Shown one piece after another: positions 1 to 10,942 of a DNA stretch of 64,000 nucleotides; within the stretch, counting starts at the first letter, position 1; each line of letters starts with the position of its first letter. The position numbers were made by a program, and so were the translations under genes. The stretch comes from Diaporthe sp. PMI_573 (Eukaryota; Ascomycota; Sordariomycetes; Diaporthales; Diaporthaceae), in the NCBI GenBank assembly GCA_021399435.1, contig JAJTUP010000010.1:124001-188000 (forward strand). Direction: 5' to 3'. The notes below the pieces were generated by a model. That model was not told where the DNA came from, searched no databases, and was given only the letters and a program-made list of their open reading frames with translations.

Positions 1-1
1 C

Positions 2-1204
2 GACGCAAACGCAGCTGACACCTACCTCTCTCAATCACCCTCACCGTCGTCTCCATCACCACCGCCTCCGCTATCTCAAGAACCGCAGTCTTTGTCCTCG
101 TCTGCAGAGCCATCTCCGACCGCGTCGCAGGCACCGATTAGAAGGAAGCAGGTCGGCAGCGGCGGGCCTCCATCGGCACACTTGCATCCAGGCCGCGGAG
201 CACACCACCAGCCTAAGGAGTCGTGGGCCTCGTCCGTCTACTCGCAACAGAACGAGGACGCCAGCCATGCACAGCAGCAGCAACGTCCCAGCGACGAGAT
301 AGCCCCCAGGCCGACGCCCACAATCGACACCCGAAACCTTCCTGGAGCAGGCAACGCCGACTCGCCCTACGAGCAGCCGCCCTCGCGTTTCAGCGTCACC
401 ACCTACGCGACCTCAGCACACACCTCGACGCCCCGCGAATCCCTCGAGCAGTTCGACCGCAATTACTACAACGACGCCGACGCCCCTCCGCTTCCCACTC
501 CTCCCAAAGATTACGCCATGACTTCCTACCTCGACCACGAATCCGCCAGAACCAGACAACAACAACAACCCAAGGGCGCCAGCGTCATGGACCGCAGCCG
601 GCCAAAGACCCGGAACGGCACCGGCAACTGGGACGACGAGAACGATGCCCCCGTCAAGATCAGCCTCAGCCAACCGTGGATGTCGACGGCTGGTGCCAAT
701 AGTGCCGGCATCAACGCGCAGAACTCGCCACCGCGGGCCAGGAAAGAGGCACCCAGGGGCCCGCGCGAGCAAGCCGCCAAGGAAGGGCGGGGCCTCCTCG
801 GCCTCCGCGTCGAATCGACAAACACCTCACGCCCCGCCTCTATCCTGTCCGTGGACAAGGCCCTCCCCGCCGCCCCGCCAGAGCTGTCGGCCGAGAATAC
901 CAAGGACCGCGTCGCGATGCTCAACGCGCAGCTGCAGAGCCTCGGGAACAGGCGCATCAACATCAACAAGAGCATCAAGCAGATGACGGAGCTCATGCCC
1001 CAGGACAACCTGCTGGCCACCCCCGAGGTGATGCGCAAGCGCGAGATGGAGAAGCGCAAGGTGGATGACCTGCAGCAGGAGCTGGCCGACGTGCAGCGGG
1101 AGGAGCACGAGCTGGGCATGAAGCTGCACCGGGCGTACAAGAGGCTGGATCGGCAGGCAGACTACGAGCCCACGACGTTATGGGTCAGGCGCGCGACGGG
1201 GTGA
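2..1204 (+). CDS. Disordered protein with C-terminal coiled coil (5' end outside window)
   Basis: The frame is open from the left edge to a TGA at 1202-1204 and has no ATG near the edge, so this is the 3' part of a longer gene (about 400 residues visible). The first ~270 visible residues are rich in Ser, Pro, Gln, Ala and Arg and look disordered, with short QQQQ runs. The last ~100 residues (nt 885-1165) are strongly charged and helical (KREMEKRKVDDLQQELADVQ) and predict a coiled coil. The protein ends in YEPTTLWVRRATG. No enzymatic motif is visible and the function is not recognised; a scaffold or cytoskeletal adaptor role is only a guess from composition. The stop codon lies inside a perfect GTGAGT donor at 1201-1206, so a further exon cannot be excluded, although no convincing downstream exon was seen. 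Confidence 0.75.
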   Translation, partial: DANAADTYLSQSPSPSSPSPPPPLSQEPQSLSSSAEPSPTASQAPIRRKQVGSGGPPSAHLHPGRGAHHQPKESWASSVYSQQNEDASHAQQQQRPSDEIAPRPTPTIDTRNLPGAGNADSPYEQPPSRFSVTTYATSAHTSTPRESLEQFDRNYYNDADAPPLPTPPKDYAMTSYLDHESARTRQQQQPKGASVMDRSRPKTRNGTGNWDDENDAPVKISLSQPWMSTAGANSAGINAQNSPPRARKEAPRGPREQAAKEGRGLLGLRVESTNTSRPASILSVDKALPAAPPELSAENTKDRVAMLNAQLQSLGNRRININKSIKQMTELMPQDNLLATPEVMRKREMEKRKVDDLQQELADVQREEHELGMKLHRAYKRLDRQADYEPTTLWVRRATG

Positions 1205-3344
1205 GTGGAGGGTTGCTTTTCTGTGCCTATTCTTCTTTTCACTTGTTTTTGCTTTTTGTTGTTCATTCAACCTTTGCTCTTGGCACTTTTTGCACTCCTC
1301 CCTTAATGTTGAGCGACAGCGCTACGATACCTCGGACCGCAGAAGACAAGCGGAAATTTTACGGATACCACGCTCGAAGAAACTTGCTACCTTGTCCATA
1401 ACATGTTTCCAAGATACTGTACAATATCACACCACCACCACACGGGGGGCTCAAACGTCCCGTGGTAGGAAGGAACCTCCCACAACCTTTTTAACTTTTC
1501 CTCCCCTGTGATATGTGATCGGGATGGCCATACCGTGATATCCATGCATGCCGTGCTGAAAACCCTCCGTTCACTCCTCACCAGTGTATGCTCCCTCCAG
1601 ATGGGGTTCAGCATGCTGTAGAGTGTACCCCATCCATCCTTCCAGTTGCTGGCCACGAACCGGTAAAAACACACAAATCAGAAATATCATTACCCACTCG
1701 AGCATGCACGTCACTCATGCACGATGATTTTACACCAGCACCATTCATTCATTCTCAGCAAACGTGCTGGCACCCACCCGCCCCCCACCCTCCAACTCCA
1801 CCCCCCACTACAAAGTCCCCCCTCCCCCCTCCACATCTTGCGGCACTACAAGGATTTGCCCCTACCCAGCACAGCATTTTTATCCACTGGGTTCTGTACG
1901 CTAAGCTAACCACCGGCTTGATTTCGCTCCTTGTTCTAGTGACCTTATATATTCCGCCTTTGGGGGCCTCGTTGTCTGTTTATTGCTGGGGTATTATTTT
2001 CGCTATGGGGGTGTGTTGCTTGAGGTATGAGCTATGAAGGTTTTTTGCTCCTCTTTCCCTTTCTCTAATCCCATTCTCTTTTATTTTTCTCTTCTACAAA
2101 TTATTTTTGATTATTGGCTTTATAATTTCATGGGTTCTTTTTACTTTTGGCTCCCATTGGCCCCCTTTTTTTTTTTTTTTTTTTTGGTGTTGAATTTACT
2201 GCTTGGGCATGTCGTGGGCGCAACTGACGGGGAACGAGCTCTGGATATCCATCACTATTTCTTCTTCTATTTTTATTCGTTGCATCCATGTGTTATCATG
2301 AGCTTTTGGGACGTTGCAGACCTCGAGGCTGCCTTTCTGTTGTCTCTTCTTCCTCTGCAAAACTATCAGTTCACACTGAGAGTTGCAACTTGTCAACACA
2401 CGATTTTGAGAGAGTGTATGATGGCTGAGGCTTCAAATGTACATAATATAATTAATGACAGCCGCCCGATAGATTTTCGGTGTGAGCAACTCAATGCATT
2501 GCGGCGCCGAACAAGATCGCACGTCGGCATTTGGGCACGACGACGTCCGAGCAGCTCGCATGACAACTATTGGCCACGGATAGATCCTGATCTACTGTAA
2601 CGTGAACAGCAGATCTTGCGACTTAAACAAACTGCAACCCTCTAGCTCAACCACTGTACCAGGCCATTGTCCCCCAGCGATGGTAAGTAACATCGGAGGC
2701 GGGGTCTGCAGAGTGAGTGGACACAATTATTTTCCGGGGTCGGTCCCTACTACATACACCCTTCTGGCTCGGCTATCTTGTCTGGAGTAAGGTGACTTGT
2801 CAACAGCGTGCTGGAGATCACGAACCACGAAGCCTCACCTGAAACCCCAGGATTCTCAGTATGAACTGCCGCCAAGGACGCATGACTTAGGACGGCGGGA
2901 CACCATTCGACCAACTGCGGTTTGATGAGGTCGAACGTGCTCACGAACAAAAGGCGTTTACGGTGAGGCGGAAAGTGCATACCGCGGCTGTGAGTGAATA
3001 ATGCAGTGTGAGGTCTCCAGTTTCCCCGCCGTAAACGACCCCTGGCCCTCGCCGCGGTGAGGTCTTTTTTTGCGCGTATGGCTGCTGGTGGGCAGTGAAA
3101 AAGTGGGGGTGGAGGGTCTCAAAGTCCGGATCCAGCCAATATGCTGCGTCCACGCGCCTGTTTTTGACTTTCTGTCCTTGGGTACGAGCAGTGACTGGCG
3201 AGGCCTCCCCGTCCACCGTATTTGTTTGCCCGTATTTATAGGGCCGACGAAAGCGGTTTCCCAGGCCGGATCTGTTTCACAAAACCTCTACAAACTTGCA
3301 ACCCTGTCACATTTGTCACACCTTTCCAAACCTAAACTGCAACC
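1205..3344. other. Intergenic region with poly-T tract
   Basis: No gene is supported here. The stretch holds a pyrimidine-rich, T-rich segment with a 20-base T run at 2166-2185 and, at its right end, the promoter and leader of the gene starting at 3345. Small open frames here lack coding character. Confidence 0.5.
3233..3240 (+). promoter_or_regulatory. TATA-like element
   Basis: TATTTATA lies about 105 bp upstream of the ATG at 3345. It is followed by an AC-rich leader (3280-3344) typical of strongly expressed fungal genes, and the start context is CAACCATGG. Confidence 0.45.
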
Positions 3345-4361
3345 ATGGATTTCATCAACAAGTTCAAGCACGGCGAGGAGCCAGAGTCAGAGCAGAAGCA
3401 TGGCGACGCGGATAACGCCGCTCAGGCCAGCTCGGCCCCGGAGGCGTCCCACACTGGCAGCTCACCTGAAAATGCCGCAGAAGAGCACGAGTCCAAGAGG
3501 GACTTCCTGGGTAAGCTCATCGGCGGCAGTGGCCACCACGGCAAGCACGAGTCGGGCGACGACAAGGACAAGGACAAGAGCTTCTTCGACAAGCACTTCA
3601 GCAAGGAGGACCGGGAGAAGAAGAACCTCGAGCTCGAGAAGAGGGAGCTGGAGCTGAACTACGAGCTCGAGAAGGTGCTAAAGGAGCAGAAGGACAACCA
3701 GGGCTTCTTCGACAGGCTCAAGGACAAGTTCGACGGCGACGTCGACAAGGAGAAGGTGCTGGAACACCCCCCGCCAAAGGAGGAGGACGACAAGCCCGGC
3801 TTCTTCGACAAGCTGACCGGCAAGGAGGAGAGGGAGAAGAAGGCGGTCGAGCTCGAGCGCAGGGAGGCCGAGATCAAGGCGGAGCTGGAGAAGGTCAAGC
3901 ACGACAAGAAGGAGAACCAGGACCTGCTCGAGCGCATCAAGGACCACCTCGACGGCGACACCGACGAGGAGGACGCCAAGCCGCGCGAGAAGCCTAGCTT
4001 CTTTGACAAGATCACCGGCAAGGCTGAGGAGGAGGAGCGAAGGCGCAAGGAGGAGGAGGACAAGAACGCCTTCAAGAAGATGCAGGACCGCATCAACGAG
4101 GGCCTCGGCGGCGGGCGAAAGGGCGAGGAGAAGGAGGATTTCCTTGACAAGAGTAAGTAATATCGACACACCTCAGGCTGTCATCTTTATTATTGTGGCT
4201 AACTCTTGCCGCCGAACGCAGCTATCGACGGGTTCCAGGAACACGTCCTCCGCAAGGGCGACCAGAGCCACGAGAGCGCGTTTGAGCAGGTCAAGGATGC
4301 ACAGATTGCTGCGGCGATCCGGAGTCAACTACATCTTAAGGATAAGAAGGATAAGCATTGA
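3345..4361 (+). CDS. Charged repeat protein, LEA/dehydrin-like, 315 aa
   Basis: Two exons, 3345-4152 and 4222-4361, with an intron at 4153-4221 (GTAAGT...CGCAG); splicing removes the apparent stop at 4158-4160. The product is extremely hydrophilic and rich in Lys, Glu and Asp, with no signal peptide or membrane segment. It contains three related repeats at about residues 79-132, 152-205 and 218-255. Each starts with an aromatic-acidic motif (SFFDKHF, GFFDKLTGK, SFFDKITGK) followed by a charged helix, and the first two end in a DGD triplet. The C-terminus after the intron is a less acidic helix ending KDKKDKH. Composition and repeats resemble late-embryogenesis-abundant or dehydrin-type stress proteins, which act as disordered cytosolic protectants; this is inference, as no named fungal family was recognised. 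The TATA-like element and AC-rich leader suggest high expression. Confidence 0.85.
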
Positions 4362-4515
4362 TTATTGGGGCTGGTGTGGTTGTCATGATGCTGGAGTCTA
4401 AAATTTACTGCTGCTGATGCGTAGCGTACCTTGCCTGAATTGAATTTCCAAAAAAAACCTGGTTCAATGGTGTGCATGATGAGAGTGAGATGTAGCAAGC
4501 TACAATGTGACGCCA

Positions 4516-4551
4516 TGTATGTATGTATGTGTGTATGTATGTGTGTGTGTG
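4516..4551. repeat. TATG/TG microsatellite
   Basis: Alternating TGTATG and TGTG units in the 3' flank of the hydrophilic-protein gene. Confidence 0.85.
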
Positions 4552-5087
4552 CAAGCCACGGCAATCCTCTAGTCATTGCAACTTTTTTTTGGGTGTTTGG
4601 TGCAATCGGCTTTCTTGTGCTATGACAAGCCGATGGAGAATATTGATGGACTATTTCCAGTTCCTAAACCGCTCTACTAACTCGCGATAATAAATAGTGT
4701 ATTGGTCCGTGAATTTCGCGGTGGGAAACTCGCGGGACTTAGTCCCCTGTAGAACTCAATTTGCTTTGCGGCGCTCAAGCCTGTGGTCGAGCGTGTTTTT
4801 GCAGTGTATGGGCATTTGCCGTGCCGTCTGACACCTCCCGGGAGGTCCAGTGGAATATTTACACCCAGTGTGTGACGAGTACAGTTGTGTGAAGAGGTGT
4901 GTTGTGTGAGCAGCGCTGCCATTGCCATGCGGACATATAATAGATCGCGACATGATTGACACTTGTAGTGAAGGAGGCTTACAGTAAGTAAGCTGAAATG
5001 TGCATTAATGCCAAACATGTCAAGCACATGTTCATGACTAGACTCGGTGTGTTACTTCACCGTCAGCTCGACGTTTATTTTTTCCTC

Positions 5088-5437
5088 TTGCCCCCACCCG
5101 TCTGTAACACAATGCCACCAATATATTGAAAACGGTCAGCACCATATTGATGGCCTCCCCACTTAGGAGACGTGACAATTACCGGGCACTGGATCATGGT
5201 GTTTCAATGAAAATCCGCTTCAACTAGATCAATTTCGATCCCACCAGGTTTGGTTGTCCCCCTGCCCCTGTCTATCTGTGACAGGCTGTCGCGCAATATT
5301 GAAAAACACGAGCGACTAGATCCGGGACGTTTCACCGAGCAAAGGAGTCGATCATTGCGTGCTGGATTATAGTGTCTCAATAAAAAATCAGCTCCATCCA
5401 GATTCATCCACATCCCACCAGATCTGTCCGATTTGGT
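5088..5437. repeat. Diverged tandem duplication, unit about 170-180 bp
   Basis: Two consecutive units starting near 5088 and 5254 share matching blocks in the same order: TTG followed by a C-rich tract, a TGTAACA/TGTGACA block, CAATAT..TTGAAAA, GGATCATGGTGTTTCAAT versus GGATTATAGTGTCTCAAT, and a CCCACCAG block near the end. Many differences between the units are C/T or G/A transitions. Confidence 0.5.
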
Positions 5438-5610
5438 CTTGACAAACCAATGGAAAAGCCACGGGATTTATTGTTACTCATATAGTGACCGTATCGACGT
5501 CAAATGGACTACTATTGTGAAAGTCACTCGCTCGAGTACCCCCGGACGACGCGCAATGCGTACCCTCGAGCCGGAAAGGCTAGAGTGCAAAGGTAAATTG
5601 AGGTATATTC

Positions 5611-5660
5611 GGGGATCGAACTTGCGAACTTCCCATCGCGAAGTCGATTGCCTAGCATTG
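5611..5660 (-). pseudogene. tRNA-like relic
   Basis: On the minus strand the segment runs in the order of a tRNA: a D-arm-like CAATGCTAGG, an anticodon-arm-like block around CTTCGCG, then GTTCGATCCCC as in a T-loop. The T-stem does not pair (GCAAG against CCCGA) and no acceptor stem can be formed, so it cannot be a working tRNA. It may be a mutated tRNA copy or the tail of a tRNA-derived SINE. Confidence 0.3.
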
Positions 5661-7818
5661 TCATTCCTGCTTAGAAGGGGAATTCAAATAATACAAATAG
5701 TGACCGTGACCATGAATCATACTGTGAGGTAACTATGATCTGGTTAGCTTCCGGGACATGCACGTGGGCGCGGCACAGGGCTTAGGCGTAACCGTATCCA
5801 GCAGTCGGGTACCATTGGGGGCTTGACGTAGTTATGCGTCTTGTTCCTGCAGATGTACCTGCCTTCGGCACATGCAATGCGCGTTCCTGCAGTGGTCGCA
5901 TTTGGGGACCTCAGGAAGCCACATTCCCGGGCCCCGGCCGGCGTTGCAGTTTCTAGAGTTGTATTCCGGTGGCGCCAAGTCATTCCAGATATTGTGGGCG
6001 GTGGTCACCGGCCGTGTCATGCAGTAACGGTGAGTGGAAGGTTTTCGTGTTCAGCCCCGGGGGGGAGGGGAAACCTTGTATTAGAATTACTTTTTTCTCG
6101 CCCTACTGATTCAGGTGTTTCGTAAGTAATTGCTGGGGAAAAAACATAACTACATGCAACTGAGGAGTCCACACTGGGTCCTGCAGGCGATTGATAATTA
6201 CGGCCCCGTTCCAGAAGCATCACAGGTATCGAGAATGCGATGGCGAACGTGGAGAAAGGTGGCAAGCCGAAAATGTGAGGTAGTTATGCTCGTGTGGTAT
6301 TAAGTACGGTGAGGTGCAGACAAGCAGAATCTAAAACAATGTCCAACCTCTGTGGTCCGAGAAGAAAAGAAACCAATGATTCCAACAATGTCCACCCGCG
6401 TCCAAAACTCTAACAGGCTATTAATAACATTATCCGTCAGCCTTCTCGAGGCTCTTACAGGTTGCCCCGTGTTTCTGTTCTGTGATTGAGTCGTCCTGGA
6501 CTGTCCAGTCCGTCTGGGGGGGTATTTGTGTCGTTTGTCCGCATGTGCGCCGTCTATCCCTGTCTATAGCCCTTATTCTAATCCGTATCCTTGTCGCTTA
6601 AAATCGTCAAAAACAAATGATGTGACCTGTCGAAAAAAATGTAGGCTCTCTCTCATTTGAAAAGAGGAAGAGCCGTGAATGATGGAGGACGCCGGGCGTG
6701 TTTGCGGCAGCCACCAACTTGAAATGCCCGCCGCCATGTCGTGGTTGGTGATCATGGCTCATGGTTTGGGGGCCGGAAAGCCGGATCCGTCGGCTTATTT
6801 AGGGTTGGGCTTGGGCCTGGGGTTGTTGGTGGCGGACACGTCGTATGCTCCACGAGGCATCTTGAAGATAGTAAGACCCGAGTCGAGATGGGTGATGGTA
6901 GCAAGGCACGAGACCTGAGCTGCGGCAATGCAACGTGTTTTTGGATGTGTCCCTCTTAAGGTGAAGACACGTGGGTTCAGGGAGCAGGCCGAGTAAATAA
7001 CACGAGCCCTTGGTAGCGGACAGTTGGGGTGGAGTGCCGCTTGCCGGGATGTTGGGTGGGTGTGGTTGTGGGTATCGGGGCTGGCGGAAGATTTTTCTGT
7101 TTTTTTTTGAGTTCTTCTAGCGTCCTTCTGGAAGAACCTGAGGGAGACGATGGGACCGAGCAAAGTTTGGTTTGAAATGCAGTAGAGCAGAGAACAGAAC
7201 AGAGACTGTGGGTGGCAGAACTGTACGTGTGGTGACAGGCTCGGTGAGGCAAGGAGAGAAAGATGCAGACGAGGTGAATGACGGTGAAGCTGATGCTGTG
7301 CTGGAGAGATTGGATCAGACTGAGGGAATCCGGAAGACCGAGACCATAATATACTTCACGCAGACGAGTTGTTTCAAGGAATTAACTTGAAAAAATTCAA
7401 ACGACAGGGACTTGTTCACCGATCCCTACCTCAAGGTGCCATGGCGGTGAGGCTTTGAATCGACTCGCGCGTGTCGAGAGCGGCGTAGGAGAAGGTTACA
7501 GGGGCACGCCCGCCCCACCTGCCACAGTAGTCATGGAAGGTGAAATGGAAGGGGTCCTGAGAGCTTCCAACACTCGGGGAAGCCATCCGATTCGGCGGCA
7601 GGGCTGAAAGACATGGGTGCTCACAGAAGCATGAGGCGTCAGGGACGGCTTGACGTTGAGCGTGCCCGCGCCTTGTTGACGAGTCTGCACGCCGGGATAG
7701 CAAAACTTAACTTGAATATTAGCGACGGGAATTCAGCCCAGCCCCCCGTTTCATGAACCGATAACTCGCGCGTCTGTTTCAACGCCGCGCACGATCATCC
7801 CGTTCTGCGTGCTAGGTT

Positions 7819-7894
7819 CGTGTGTGTCTGTCGTGTGCATGCGTATGTGTGTGTGCACGTGTGGGGGTATGTACGTGTGTGTGTGTGTGTGTAT
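7819..7894. repeat. TG-rich microsatellite
   Basis: A run of TGTG and TGCATG-type units with an uninterrupted (GT)9 stretch near 7875-7892. Confidence 0.8.
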
Positions 7895-9186
7895 GCCTGG
7901 CGCCGTCGACGTCGCCAAAACTTGTCAACGTCGAGCTGGGCGCATGAGGAAATTCGTCCCGGGTCAGGGCTGAACCCATGTGGTTCCACCAGTGAGACAG
8001 CCAGCAGACAAAAAGAGCATCATCAACATCCTCAGACGCCTCTTTTTTTTCCTCACCACCCTCCCATCTCGTTTCCCTTGGTTTCTTTTTTCCTCAACGA
8101 GGCCCCTGGTTCGTCCGTTCCCGCGGGCTGGGCCCATAGAAGCCACCGCCATGTGGCATGTGGGCCCGTTGCTTTTGCGCCGGGCGGGTCTTGATGATGC
8201 ATGGCCGCCAACGGGCCACGGCTTGGGCATGACCGATACTCTGACTCCTTTGTGGGCAAAATTCAGCACGGGCTGCCTATCTGGAACATGACACGATGAC
8301 AGCAGTCTCCGAGACACACATGGGCGCATTATTAAAAATTGTCATCAACACAGTTTTGCGGCTGCGGACCATTCCAATGCAGAAAGCCGTGCTTGATCGG
8401 TGAGGTTCAATGAACTTGAATGGCCTGGCGGTCGGCCACCCAATTTGAATTAGCCGACCGGTCCGGCACCCCTGGACCGATCATCACCACCACATCCGTG
8501 TCTCTGAGACACATGTCTATCACCTAGACCTAATAGTCTAGTTTATCTCGTCCGTAGAGGCGGTCTATCCTGCCCTCAACTTTACGGACCAATATCGTAA
8601 GCTCCTCAATGTTGCCCAGCCTGCCCAGCCTGTGCAGTCTTGACGCCTGGATCTGTTGTGCCCGAGGAGAAAAAGAAAAGGCCAATCATCATCATACAGA
8701 AAAGAGGAATGTCGTCCCAGCACTGTTTCTGCCGGGTCTGCCCCTCCACATGTCTCCCGAGCTCTGCAGCCAGTCAGACGTGCAGCGGCAGGGATTAATG
8801 GCCAGGGTTGGTTGTCACCGCGCTGGGCTGAACGCCGCGTCTGGCAGCCAACCAACTCCATCTTGCGTCTGTGGCGGCGGCTTCTCATCCAGCACAGGCC
8901 AAGGGTTCCTCCCTCACCGACAGATGCAAAGATATTGGTGACACCGATGTCGCTCGCCGTCATTCTGTCTCGGCCATGGCTTGGTCCGTTCGATGGCTGT
9001 TCACGTGGCCACCGGCTCCAGCTTCCTTCCTTTCTGACAGGACCACATGAGGACATCTTGCGCATGTAGGCTGGTACGTTGCTGCAGTGTGGATGGGGCG
9101 GGCGGGTGGAGCTGGGTGGGTATGCTCCAGTTGTTCTCGAAGCCTTCCAAGAAGGATGAGAGGGTGTCCGTCTTTTCCTGGCCCGC

Positions 9187-10942
9187 TCACCGATCATGAC
9201 GACCCATCTCGTCAGCGCTGGACCTCGTGACCGAGCTGGAGCTGGAGCTGGAGCCGGAGCTGGGGCTGAAACTGTCCTCTTTGACGACCGTCACCATCGT
9301 ATCCATCTGGATGGTCATGCCCATGTCGGCTCCACTGATGCCGGACTTGCATAGCAGCCCCAGTGGTGATCTCTCGCCGCTCACCCGCATGTGATTCGCC
9401 TCGTCCGTTCGACCAAGGCGGTAAGGCTTCCCATGAGGTGGCGGCAGAGCTGGAGCCCCTGAGTCTCGATCTTTCCACAATTCACCACGAGGGTCGCTCC
9501 GTGATCTGTTCCCAGCGACCCCAGACCCACCCATCCCGAGACTCTCGCCCACTGGCGTCCACCATCGACGGCCTCTCCGTGTGGACTCGTCGGGGCCACC
9601 GGTCTGCTTGTCGCTTCCGCCCTCGACCCACACAAAGTTTCCAAACCTGCGGTCTGAGGGTGTCCGCATGAAGTCAAACGTGTCTAATCCGAGGGCGCCC
9701 GCATCCTCGAGGCGGCCAAATACGATCGTGTGCCGTGTTGTCCCCCAGAGAAGAACATCAAGCCAACCGTTACTCACAATCAGAGCCCCCGCCGCGCAAA
9801 AGTACTCAAGAGGTACGTGAACGCCCGTCATGGCGGCAATGCGGCCGATGGCCAACGGCATGGTGCACATCACGTAGATCAGAGGATATACAAGGAAAGC
9901 CGGATGATGGTCTGCGTTGATCTTTGGCTGCTTGTCCACTGGGGATTTCAGTGGCGAAGAGGATGACTGAGACGACGAGGACATGACGCTCAACAGCGAG
10001 GCTTTGTGCCTGAGCGCTGGCCGCCGGCTTTGGCTGCTGTCAGGCACAACTCCGCTCTGCGGGCGGCCTAGGCGGGCTCGGAGACTCAAGAATATTGCGA
10101 GATACAATAACGAGGTGAAGACGATGGCTAGGAAGATGTAGAGGTAGTGTGTGACAAGGCGGAGCTTCTCGTACTCGTCGTTGATCCAGCACTGTTTGCT
10201 GCCCGTCAGCTCAGACCGCACCCGAGGGAATCTTGATAGAAGAGGGCTGACTCACCCAGGCTGAAGCGCGGACAAAGTATCCCCCAACCTGTTTTCCATT
10301 ATTGGTAAACGCAACACCTGCGAAACCGATGCCGTAGACGAATAACCAGGTCACTGCCACCCAAGCATATAATGCGTTCTGTGGCACCCGGTATTCTCGT
10401 ACAAGCGACAAGTACGTGTGTAGGGCGATCGCGAAGATGAAGCAGCTTGATGCGAGGTCGCCGTTTGATATGAACAGGCCTTGAGCCCAGCAGGCCGGCG
10501 AGTCCACCGAGATACCATCTCGTGCCACCCATACTGCGTTAAGGAAGAAGGCGATGGCCTGGTGGAAGTCTGCTAATAGAAGGCTGTGGAAGAGCACCAC
10601 GAACTGGTTCGGCGGGGGACACTGTTCCGTCTCGCTGGTGGCACCGGATTTTCGCACGCGCTCATGTCTCGGGACTGATCCCCAGTTCCCTTGTTCCAAC
10701 AACAACTCCAGGCCCAGAGAGGCTGGTCTGAAAGTTTTGTCTCGGCTCCCCTGGAGCGCCCGGGCCTGTGCCTGGGCTCTCTTTGTTTTGATGCAGTATC
10801 GAACCAGCTTTAAAGTAAGATGCGTGAACAATAATGAGGACGAAACCAAAGAGAGCGTGGAGAGTACGACCACGGCCGTCAAGCCGTGACGTAAACCAGG
10901 TGGCAGGACATCAAGACTGCCGCTTTCCGCCGACAAAACCAT
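9187..10942 (-). CDS. Seven-transmembrane G-protein-coupled receptor (Git3/cAR-like), 563 aa
   Basis: Two exons, 10942-10256 and 10191-9187, with an intron at 10255-10192 (GTGAGT...ACAG) that joins ...SAW to CWINDEY in frame. Seven hydrophobic segments are visible: about residues 20-45, FVVLFHSLLLADF, LFISNGDLASSCFIFAIAL, ALYAWVAVTWLFVYG, HYLYIFLAIVFTSLLYLAIF, FLVYPLIYVMCTMPLAI and EYFCAAGALIVSNGWLDVLLW. Loop 3 after TM5 is long and basic, and the tail is a long Ser-, Gly- and Pro-rich cytoplasmic domain of about 190 residues ending in a poly-Ser tract. The CWIN..YEKLRL..HYLYIF block at TM5 and the LVREYR block after TM3 fit the fungal Git3/cAMP-receptor-like GPCR group, which signals through G-alpha to adenylate cyclase in nutrient sensing. 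The ligand cannot be told from sequence. The TGA stop overlaps a GTGAGC donor, so a further 3' exon is possible but unsupported. Confidence 0.85.

Larger units (their letters stand above)
4362..9186. other. Gene-poor intergenic region, 4.8 kb
   Basis: No coding region is supported. It contains TG/TATG microsatellites near 4516-4551 and 7819-7894, a diverged tandem duplication at 5088-5437 and a decayed tRNA-like sequence at 5611-5660. The open frames of up to 210 codons (for example 8565-9197, minus) show no conserved motif and no plausible exon partners. Confidence 0.5.

Noticed and set aside
3659..4171. Two long Leu/Ser-rich minus-strand frames
   Set aside because: Mirror images of the Lys/Glu codons of the repeat protein on the plus strand.
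5611..5660. Functional tRNA gene
   Set aside because: T-stem and acceptor stem cannot pair; only a relic is supported.
8565..9197. 210-codon minus-strand frame starting with ATG just below the GPCR gene
   Set aside because: No domain, signal peptide or hydrophobic segment; it overlaps the end of the receptor gene in another frame and has mixed, low-information composition.
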